This document shows, piece after piece, positions 9,920 through 17,528 of a stretch of 64,000 nt of DNA. The notes under the pieces are model-generated. The model was not told where the DNA came from. It worked only from the letters and a program-made list of their open reading frames with translations, and ran no database searches. Position 1 is the first letter of the stretch; each line of letters opens with the position of its first letter. This DNA comes from a gamma proteobacterium HTCC2207 (GTDB lineage Bacteria > Pseudomonadota > Gammaproteobacteria > Pseudomonadales > Porticoccaceae). Where the stretch lies: positions 151,550-215,549 of the forward strand of contig CAJJAO010000006.1 in assembly GCA_905182265.1 (NCBI GenBank), read 5' to 3'. The position numbers and the translations under genes are program-made.

Positions 9920-10798
9920 ATGGGTGAGACGATTGAATTAATACAAGAGCTGGCACTGCTCTATGGGGTAAAAGTGCTTACCGCACTGGCGATTTTTATT
10001 GTTGGTAAATGGGTCGCCAATAAAATCTCTAAGATTGTGCAAAAAGTGTTAGCTAAAAATAATGCCGACCCAGCGATTGAACATTTTGTTGGCAGCCTGG
10101 TGTCCTGGGCATTATTAATCTTTGTGGTCATTGCCGCCCTTGGGCAGCTGGGTATTCAGACCGCGTCATTTGTCGCTATTGTGGGTGCTGCAGGTCTAGC
10201 CATCGGCTTAGCGCTGCAGGGTTCACTGGCCAACTTCGCCGCCGGTGTACTGATTCTTATATTCCGTCCGTTTAAAGTGGGTGACTTCATTGAAGTGGCC
10301 GGGGTCTCCGGCGTGGTGCAAAAGATTCAGATATTTACCACAGAGCTAAATTCCCCAGATAATAAAAAAATCATCGTGCCCAATGGCGGTGTTATCAGCG
10401 GCAATATCACTAACTATTCGGCCAACGATACTAGGCGTGTAGATCTGGTGTTTGGTATTGGCTATGGCGATGATATTGATGGTGCTAAAGCGGTACTGCA
10501 GGCTGTTGTGGCGGCCGAGGCCAAAGTACTTAAGGACCCAGCGCCTACTGTTGCTGTGGTAGAGCTTGCGGACAGTTCGGTCAATCTAGTCTGTCGCCCT
10601 TGGGTAAGCAGCGCGGATTACTGGGATGTCTATTTCAATGTTACCGAGGCTGCCAAGAAGGCCCTGGACGCCAAAGGTATTTCTATTCCCTTTCCACAGA
10701 GAGACCTGCATATACATAATGTTGGACTCTCTAATGAGTCAGCAGAGGCCCAGTCAGCAGGAGCCGAGTCAGCTTCGACTGAGTCGTCGATAGCTTAA
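9920..10798 (+). CDS. mscS: Small-conductance mechanosensitive channel, MscS family
   Basis: GLAIGLALQGSLANFAAGVLILIFRPFKVGDFI signature. Confidence 0.93.
   Translation: MGETIELIQELALLYGVKVLTALAIFIVGKWVANKISKIVQKVLAKNNADPAIEHFVGSLVSWALLIFVVIAALGQLGIQTASFVAIVGAAGLAIGLALQGSLANFAAGVLILIFRPFKVGDFIEVAGVSGVVQKIQIFTTELNSPDNKKIIVPNGGVISGNITNYSANDTRRVDLVFGIGYGDDIDGAKAVLQAVVAAEAKVLKDPAPTVAVVELADSSVNLVCRPWVSSADYWDVYFNVTEAAKKALDAKGISIPFPQRDLHIHNVGLSNESAEAQSAGAESASTESSIA
10736..10795 (+). repeat. 4 x 15-bp in-frame tandem repeat, MscS C-terminal tail
   Basis: GAGTCAGCAGAGGCC CAGTCAGCAGGAGCC GAGTCAGCTTCGACT GAGTCGTCGATAGCT; protein ESAEA QSAGA ESAST ESSIA. Confidence 0.8.
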
Positions 10799-10840
10799 CT
10801 TTCGATGGGCTTAATTTTAGAGGGGTTTGTTCTTAGAGGT
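10793..10840. repeat. 3 x 16-bp degenerate tandem repeat spanning the mscS stop codon
   Basis: GCTTAACTTTCGATGG GCTTAATTTTAGAGGG GTTTGTTCTTAGAGGT; first unit contains the TAA stop. Confidence 0.65.
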
Positions 10841-10880
10841 ACTAATTCCATAACGACTAATCGACACAAGGATAACTAGC

Positions 10881-11129
10881 ATGGGTATTTTTTCATGGAT
10901 TTTGTTAGGACTATTGGCAGGCATATTAGCGAAAGTTATTATGCCGGGCGACGACAAAGGCGGGTTTGTAATGACGACTTTGTTGGGTGTTGCCGGTGCT
11001 TTTATTGGCGGCTGGCTAGGTTCGCTGGTGGGCTTGGGCACTGTTGGAGAGTTTAGTCTAGGCAGCTTGCTGACCGCCATAGTGGGCGCGCTAGTGCTGT
11101 TGTTTGTCTATCGGCTTTGGTCTAAGTAG
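10881..11129 (+). CDS. GlsB/YeaQ/YmgE family stress-response membrane protein
   Basis: WILLGLLAGILAKVIMPG...GVAGAFIGGWLG small transmembrane protein signature. Confidence 0.88.
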   Translation: MGIFSWILLGLLAGILAKVIMPGDDKGGFVMTTLLGVAGAFIGGWLGSLVGLGTVGEFSLGSLLTAIVGALVLLFVYRLWSK

Positions 11130-11155
11130 ATATTCCATCTAAGTAGTCATTGTTG
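11122..11155. repeat. 2 x 17-bp repeat duplicating the last codons and stop (TCT AAG TAG) of the GlsB gene
   Basis: TCTAAGTAGATATTCCA TCTAAGTAGTCATTGTT. Confidence 0.55.
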
Positions 11156-11174
11156 TAATACAAATGTTGTATAC

Positions 11175-11205
11175 AAAAAAACGCCGCGTCTGCGGCGTTT
11201 TTTTT
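11175..11205. terminator. Rho-independent terminator (bidirectional)
   Basis: AAAAAACGCCGC-GTCT-GCGGCGTTTTTTTT. Confidence 0.9.
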
Positions 11206-11220
11206 GTTGGTCTTAGCACT

Positions 11221-12567
11221 CTAGTCGCTCTGGCGACTACCAAGCAGATAAAAACCCTTAAGTAAGTTAAGCGCTTCGTAGAGTTGATTGTCTGCGCTCA
11301 GGTCTTCTTTTTCATCCTTATCATCTGCCTTGTCTTTATCTTCCCCTTCGCCAGTTTCTAAATGGCCTTCAAGGTCGGCTTCACGGACGGTTTTGCGAAT
11401 GTTGTAAGGGCGAATTTCAGCGCGCTCGACAATAATGTCAGGGACAATACCCTCGGCCTGAATTGAGCGACCGCTGGGAGTGAAGTAGCGGGCGGTGGTT
11501 AATTTTATTGCCCGGCCATCCCCAAGGGGCAATACAGTCTGCACAGACCCTTTACCAAAACTTTGGGTACCTAAAATCGCGGCACGGCCATGATCCTGTA
11601 ATGCGCCCGCTACAATCTCTGAGGCAGAGGCACTGCCACCATTGACTAAAACAACGACTGGTAAGCCCTCGAGTATATCCCCGGCTGTGGCTTCGAAGCT
11701 TTGGTTAGCACTGGGCAGACGGCCCTCGGTATAGACAACAGTGCCGGAGTCGATAAGCGCACCGGCAATCTCTACCGATGCGGGAACTAGACCGCCTGGG
11801 TTGTTGCGCAGGTCAATCACGACACCTTTAAGAGGCTCGTCTTTTGGTCGGTCATTTTTAAGCTCTTTTAATGTTGCGACAAAGTCGCTACCTGAATTGC
11901 GCTGGAACTGAGCCACTCGAACATAGCCATAACCTGGTTCAAGCAGGCGGCTGCGTACAGCACTGACCTTAATAATATCCCTCACTACATCGATATCAAT
12001 GGTGTCGTCTTGGCCTTCGCGAAAAATGGTTAATTTAATAGGAGTCCCTTTTTTACCGCGCATTTTTTCAATGGCCTTTTGTAGGCTCATGCCGCGCACC
12101 GGGTTATCGTTCATCTTTACAATTAAATCTCCGGCTTGCACGCCGGCTTCAGCAGCGGGGCTGTCGTCGATTGGAGATACCACGCGAATCACACCGTCTT
12201 GGGTGCTGACCTCTAGCCCTAGACCACCGTATTCACCGGAAGAGCTTTCTTCGAGGTCACCGTAGCTCTCTTCATTGAGGTATACCGAATGGGGGTCTAG
12301 TTCAGTGAGAAGCCCAGCGATGGCATTCTCTAAAAGCTGGGTGTCGCTAACCTCTTCTACATAACCTTGACGAATCTGCTCAAATACTTGGGTAAATAAA
12401 CGCAGCTCGCGGAGCGGTAGCCGTTGTTCAGGGGACTCCTTATTACTATCTTCAATAGACGCCTCAAGAGCTTTTTGGGGCTGTATTACACCTTCGGGTT
12501 CGGCTGTTTGGGCAGAGGCAGATACACAAATAAACCCCAGGTATAGGCTTAAAATGATTCTTAACAT
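11221..12567 (-). CDS. ctpA: S41 family C-terminal processing peptidase
   Basis: PDZ domain, VIDLRNNPGG, GGSASASEIVAGAL catalytic Ser, GKGSVQ Lys. Confidence 0.94.
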   Translation of the reverse strand: MLRIILSLYLGFICVSASAQTAEPEGVIQPQKALEASIEDSNKESPEQRLPLRELRLFTQVFEQIRQGYVEEVSDTQLLENAIAGLLTELDPHSVYLNEESYGDLEESSSGEYGGLGLEVSTQDGVIRVVSPIDDSPAAEAGVQAGDLIVKMNDNPVRGMSLQKAIEKMRGKKGTPIKLTIFREGQDDTIDIDVVRDIIKVSAVRSRLLEPGYGYVRVAQFQRNSGSDFVATLKELKNDRPKDEPLKGVVIDLRNNPGGLVPASVEIAGALIDSGTVVYTEGRLPSANQSFEATAGDILEGLPVVVLVNGGSASASEIVAGALQDHGRAAILGTQSFGKGSVQTVLPLGDGRAIKLTTARYFTPSGRSIQAEGIVPDIIVERAEIRPYNIRKTVREADLEGHLETGEGEDKDKADDKDEKEDLSADNQLYEALNLLKGFYLLGSRQSD

Positions 12568-12646
12568 AGGTGATTTCCTTAAATTGACCTAGTTTGGAGT
12601 CTAAAAGACCAGCTTGGTTGCACTGGATTCGCTCTTTACTTAAATA

Positions 12647-12709
12647 GCCACTCAGGGCTCTTTATACGTGGCTGAGGGCTCTCTATAAGTCGCTGAGGGC
12701 TTTTTAATA
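12647..12709. repeat. 3 x 21-bp tandem repeat between envC and ctpA
   Basis: GCCACTCAGGGCTCTTTATAC GTGGCTGAGGGCTCTCTATAA GTCGCTGAGGGCTTTTTAATA. Confidence 0.75.
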
Positions 12710-12733
12710 TTGGCATACAGGTAATTGTAGACG

Positions 12734-13903
12734 CTAGCGCTTGCCAAGCCATGATTTTGGATCAGCGGGAACGCCCTGTTTACGTATTTCAAAGTACAGG
12801 GCAGGCTTGCTCAATCCGCCGGTATCCCCAGCTCGCGATAGTATCTCATTGCTCTGCACCAGATCTCCGGTGTCTTTGAGTAGCTCCTGGTTATGGGCAT
12901 AGAGGGTCATGTAGCCGCCGCTATGATCGACAATCACCAGTAGCCCAAAGCCCCGCAGGTAATTAGAAAATACCACGCGGCCATGGTGTACGGCTTTTAC
13001 GGCATCTCCTGCCTTGGCATTAATCAACCAGCCTTCCCAGCGCAACTCACCGGAACGACTGCTGCCAAAGCTGTGGGCCACGCGCCCCTTTAAGGGCCAG
13101 CTGAGTTTTCCTTTGCGAGATATAAAAGACTCGTAGTTAGAGGGCAGGGCCAGATCGGCTGAGGCCTGTTTTACGGCTGCAAGCAGCTCTTCTAACTTGC
13201 CTCTTTCTTTTTGTAGTTTGCTGAGTTTCTTTTTGTCACTGCGCAGCGAGACCTTTACGGTATCTAATGTCTGTTTACGCTTTTTAACCTGACTGGCCAG
13301 TTTGGTTTTATCGGCTTGCAGTTCTTTTCGCGACTGGCTGAGGCGCAGAGATTCACTTTTAATACTGCGAATTACCCCAGCTAGTTCATCTACATCGGCT
13401 TTGTAGCGCTGAATTTTATCGGCCCGTGCCTGCAAAAAATAATCGTAATATCTAAACACTCGGGAAATTTGTTGCGGGTCTTCTTGATTGAGCAGCAGCT
13501 TGATAGGTTCTTGATTGCCTAGCTTATAGGCGGCGGCAATCTGCTCGACAATAGCCGCACTCTGGCCGTCAATACCTTGCTGCAGATCGTTTTGTTGTTT
13601 ATTGAGTTTTTTCAACTTGGCTTCTAAATTGTTAATTTTGTTGCGCAGCCGCCGCACATTGCTATTGATCTTACTAGCTTTGAGCTCGATCTTTTTTAGC
13701 CCAGTCTGCAGGTTGTCGCGCTCTTTGTCGCGATCTTCAAGTTTTTTTTCTAGACTGGAAATGGAACGCTTAAGGTTATCTAACTGCTTTTCCTGTTTGC
13801 CGTCGGCGGCAGCGAGGGAACTAAAGCCCAACAGCAGAGAGCAGGTTACCAAGGTGCTTAGCAGCAGCCTTGGTAATCTATGTCTCGCTGCTGAGTTATT
13901 CAT
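12734..13903 (-). CDS. envC: Murein hydrolase activator EnvC, peptidase M23 family
   Basis: Signal peptide, long coiled coil, degenerate LytM domain; adjacent to gpmI and ctpA. Confidence 0.92.
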   Translation of the reverse strand: MNNSAARHRLPRLLLSTLVTCSLLLGFSSLAAADGKQEKQLDNLKRSISSLEKKLEDRDKERDNLQTGLKKIELKASKINSNVRRLRNKINNLEAKLKKLNKQQNDLQQGIDGQSAAIVEQIAAAYKLGNQEPIKLLLNQEDPQQISRVFRYYDYFLQARADKIQRYKADVDELAGVIRSIKSESLRLSQSRKELQADKTKLASQVKKRKQTLDTVKVSLRSDKKKLSKLQKERGKLEELLAAVKQASADLALPSNYESFISRKGKLSWPLKGRVAHSFGSSRSGELRWEGWLINAKAGDAVKAVHHGRVVFSNYLRGFGLLVIVDHSGGYMTLYAHNQELLKDTGDLVQSNEILSRAGDTGGLSKPALYFEIRKQGVPADPKSWLGKR

Positions 13904-15456
13904 CAGATTATGAGAGAGCGGCCGGTCATTTCGGCAGGTTGGTCGAGCCCCATTAGTGCAAGCATGGTGGGGGCTATATCCGCGAGTGAGCCGTCTGCTG
14001 CGAGGCCCAGTTGGCGATGTCCTGCATAGACCAGCGGCACGGGCAACGTGGTGTGCTGTGTATGAGGCTGATTATTAGATTCATCAAACATCTGCTCTAC
14101 GTTGCCGTGGTCGGCGGTAATTAAGCATTCACCACCAGCAGCGGTAATGGCAGTAATAATCTGACCAAGACAGTGATCGACCGCTTCAACGGCCTTAACA
14201 GAGGCGTCAAAGTCACCGGTGTGACCAACCTGGTCGCAGTTGGCATAGTTACAAATAATGGTATCGAACTGCCCGCTGCCAATAGCTTCTACAAGCTTTT
14301 CGGTCACTTGGGGGGCACTCATCTCCGGCATTTCATCGTAGGTGCTGACGTCTGGAGAAGGGATTAATATTCGCTCTTCACCTGGGTATAGTGACTCGCG
14401 GCCGCCGCTAAAAAAGAACGTTACATGGGCGTATTTTTCAGTCTCTGCTATGCGTAATTGCTGCTTGTTCTGACTGGCCAGATACTCGCCGAGGGAATTG
14501 ACTAATGGCTGTGGAGGATAGGCGCAGGGCACGTCGATATTAGCTTCGTATTCTGTGGTCATCACAAAGGTCGATAGGGAGGGTACTGTAGCGCGAGTGA
14601 AACCATCAAAGCCGCTTTCGCCATTATCGTCGACGAAGGCATGGGTTATTTCTCGTGCGCGGTCCGGCCTAAAGTTCATGTAGATAACCGCATCGCCATC
14701 GACAATCGATACTGTGGACTCACCTGGGCCAGCAATACTGGTGGCTTTTACGAACTCATCGTTCTCGTCCCGGGCATAGGCTGCCTCGAGCCCACTGATA
14801 GGGTCAGTTGCTCTATGGCTACCAACACCTTCGGTCATTAGACGATAGGCCTGTTCTACCCGATCCCAGCGATTATCCCGATCCATGGAATAGAAACGGC
14901 CGATAATAGAGGCAATGCGGCCTACGCCTAACTGTTCGCAAAGGGCCTGAGTCTTTTCTAGAGAAGGCTTGGCGCTGCGCGGGGGGCAGTCGCGGCCATC
15001 GAGAGAGGCATGAATATAAACTTTTTGTGCACCGCGCTGAACAGCTAACTCCAGCATGGCATTGATATGGTTTTCGTGGCTGTGGACACCGCCGGGGGAC
15101 AGCAAGCCCATAATATGTACGGCATTGTCGGTGGCTATGGCTTTATCGATGGCATCGCAAAACACCGGGTTAGTAAAGAAGTCGCCATCGGCAATCGCTT
15201 TATTGATACGGGTAAAGTTTTGATACACCACACGCCCAGCGCCCAGCGTCATATGGCCCACTTCAGAGTTACCCATTTGGCCTTCGGGCAATCCCACTTC
15301 TAGACCCGAGGTGTGAATAAGTGTTTTGGGGTTGTTGGCCCATAATTTTTCCCATACAGGTGCATTGGCACCGGCAACGGCATTGTATTTCGCGTCGCTG
15401 CTGTAGCCGAAGCCGTCAAGAATCAAGAGTACTAGGGGGGATTTCTCTGTAGTCAT
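13903..15456 (-). CDS. gpmI: 2,3-bisphosphoglycerate-independent phosphoglycerate mutase
   Basis: [38 protein letters not shown]. Confidence 0.97.
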   Translation of the reverse strand: MTTEKSPLVLLILDGFGYSSDAKYNAVAGANAPVWEKLWANNPKTLIHTSGLEVGLPEGQMGNSEVGHMTLGAGRVVYQNFTRINKAIADGDFFTNPVFCDAIDKAIATDNAVHIMGLLSPGGVHSHENHINAMLELAVQRGAQKVYIHASLDGRDCPPRSAKPSLEKTQALCEQLGVGRIASIIGRFYSMDRDNRWDRVEQAYRLMTEGVGSHRATDPISGLEAAYARDENDEFVKATSIAGPGESTVSIVDGDAVIYMNFRPDRAREITHAFVDDNGESGFDGFTRATVPSLSTFVMTTEYEANIDVPCAYPPQPLVNSLGEYLASQNKQQLRIAETEKYAHVTFFFSGGRESLYPGEERILIPSPDVSTYDEMPEMSAPQVTEKLVEAIGSGQFDTIICNYANCDQVGHTGDFDASVKAVEAVDHCLGQIITAITAAGGECLITADHGNVEQMFDESNNQPHTQHTTLPVPLVYAGHRQLGLAADGSLADIAPTMLALMGLDQPAEMTGRSLII

Positions 15457-15555
15457 AGATTTTTGTATACATCCTGTTGGGTACTTATTAAGTACTCTGA
15501 TTCTAAAGCTAACGCAGCAAATTCGCTACGCTCGTTTCGTTATTAAATAACCTGC

Positions 15556-15630
15556 TAAAACAAGGACTGCTAAGAAAAGCACTACTAAAACCAGCACTAT
15601 TAAAGCGCCCTCTAAAAACGGCCCGCCTAA
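15556..15630. repeat. 5-6 x ~15-bp degenerate tandem repeat downstream of uup (CTAAAA every 15 bp, one 12-bp step)
   Basis: TAA/TTAG core recurs at 15556, 15571, 15586, 15601, 15613, 15628. Confidence 0.65.
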
Positions 15631-15638
15631 AAAGCTCC

Positions 15639-17525
15639 CTACTGGTTTTCCAGAATCTCCCAGCGCTCGTAACAATGGCTGAGTTGCTTCTGGCAGTCCG
15701 CCAGCTGGGTTTCGGTCGCCTGAGTTTCAGATCGCTCACCTTTATAAAAGTCTGGCTGGCTAATGAGCTCAGAAATCTGTGCAATTTGCGTTTCCAGCTC
15801 TTCAATTTGTTTAGGTAGGCTATCGAGCTCCCGCTGATCTTTATACACCAGCTTCTTGCCTGCGGTTTTATTCTTGGCCTGAATCTTTGCAGGCTCTTGG
15901 GCCGGGGCAGGCTGTTCCGCCTTGCGCTGACGCAACCAGTCGTCATAGCCACCGATATATTGATTGATACTGCCATCGCCCTCAAAGACCAGAGTGCTGG
16001 TGACTACGTTATTGAGAAAAGCACGATCGTGACTCACAAGAATAATAGTGCCCTTGTAGTCTATTAACAGTTCCTCGAGCAGATCTAAGGTGTCGATATC
16101 CAGGTCGTTGGTCGGTTCATCCAAGACTAATATATTGGATGGCTGGGTAAACAGCTTAGCCAGCAAGAGCCGATTGCGCTCTCCACCAGATAGAGCCTTG
16201 ACCGGTTGGCGACAGCGCTCAGGGGCAAACAAAAAATCTTGCAGATAGCTGATTACATGGCGGGGTTTGCCGCCGATTTCCAGCATGTCTTTACCTCCAG
16301 AGACATTATCTTGAACAGTTTTTTCTTCGTCCAATGCTGATCTGTACTGGTCAAAATAGGCCACGTTTAAGTTGGTGCCTGTTTTGATTGTGCCCTGCTG
16401 CGGGCTTAGTTCGCCGAGTAGTAGTTTAATTAATGTTGTTTTACCCACACCATTGCGGCCGATAAAGCCGACTTTGTCACCGCGCTGAATCAGGGTCGAG
16501 AAATCCCGTACCACGGGCTCGTTGGAGTCCCCGCCTTCAAAGGTGAAGCTGATATTTTGCGCTTCGGCGACGATCTTGCCGGATTTGTCCGCCTGCTGAA
16601 TATCCATGCGCGCTGTGCCCAACTGTTTGCGACGATCGGCGTACTCTGAACGCATTGATTCCAATGCGCGGACTCGGCCTTCGTTACGGGTGCGGCGCGC
16701 TTTAATACCCTGACGAATCCAGACTTCCTCTTGGGAGAGTCGTTTGTCGAACAAGGCATTTTGCCGCTCTTCAACTTCGAGAATATCTTCTTTACGCTGC
16801 AGGTAAGTCGCATAGTTGCAGTTAAATTCTGCCAGCTGGCCGCGATCGATTTCAATAAAGCGGGTGGCCAGATTATCCATAAAGCGGCGATCGTGGCTAA
16901 TAAATAACAGTGAGCCCTCCCACTTGAGTAGGAACTGCTCAACCCATTGAATCGCGTCGATATCTAAATGGTTAGTCGGCTCGTCTAGTAACAGCAGGTC
17001 TGGGTCGCAGACCAGCGCTCGGGCCAGAAGCACTCGACGTTTATAACCGCCGGAGAGGCTGGAGATATCGACGTCTGCGTTGAGATCCATCTTGGTAATA
17101 ATCGCTTCGACACGCTGGTTAATATCCCAGCCATTGACCCGGTCGAGCTCGCTTTGGCAGTCTTCGAGGTCGCGCATGGTTTGATCACTGGGATCATTGC
17201 CGAGCTCTAGAATCAGATGGTGGTAACGCTTGGCCAGTTCGCCCTCGGCACCCAGCCCTTGAGTAATAACGTCAAAAACACTGCCCTCTGCATCCTTAGG
17301 CACCGACTGTTCTAGCTGAGCTATTTTTACCCCAGAGGCGCGCTTTAAAACGCCCTCATCAGCAATCACCTGGCCGGTGAGAATCTTCATCAGAGTCGAC
17401 TTGCCAGCGCCGTTGCGGCCGATCAAGCAGACTCGCTCACCGCGCTCAATCACCAAATTAATATGGTCGATTAGGGGCGGTTGGCCATAGCTAAGATAAA
17501 TATCTTGCAGTGTTACTAGGGGCAT
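15639..17525 (-). CDS. uup: ABC-F family ATPase Uup
   Basis: Two Walker A/signature pairs (GRNGAGKSTLMK, LSGGYKRRVLLARAL, GRNGVGKTTLIK, LSGGERNRLLLAKL) and C-terminal coiled coil. Confidence 0.95.
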   Translation of the reverse strand: MPLVTLQDIYLSYGQPPLIDHINLVIERGERVCLIGRNGAGKSTLMKILTGQVIADEGVLKRASGVKIAQLEQSVPKDAEGSVFDVITQGLGAEGELAKRYHHLILELGNDPSDQTMRDLEDCQSELDRVNGWDINQRVEAIITKMDLNADVDISSLSGGYKRRVLLARALVCDPDLLLLDEPTNHLDIDAIQWVEQFLLKWEGSLLFISHDRRFMDNLATRFIEIDRGQLAEFNCNYATYLQRKEDILEVEERQNALFDKRLSQEEVWIRQGIKARRTRNEGRVRALESMRSEYADRRKQLGTARMDIQQADKSGKIVAEAQNISFTFEGGDSNEPVVRDFSTLIQRGDKVGFIGRNGVGKTTLIKLLLGELSPQQGTIKTGTNLNVAYFDQYRSALDEEKTVQDNVSGGKDMLEIGGKPRHVISYLQDFLFAPERCRQPVKALSGGERNRLLLAKLFTQPSNILVLDEPTNDLDIDTLDLLEELLIDYKGTIILVSHDRAFLNNVVTSTLVFEGDGSINQYIGGYDDWLRQRKAEQPAPAQEPAKIQAKNKTAGKKLVYKDQRELDSLPKQIEELETQIAQISELISQPDFYKGERSETQATETQLADCQKQLSHCYERWEILENQ

Positions 17526-17528
17526 AGA

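Noticed and set aside
15509-15985. 158-aa minus-strand ORF overlapping the uup 3' end
   Set aside because: Out of frame with the clear uup CDS; its tail is created by the 15-bp array. Treated as a repeat by-product, not a gene.
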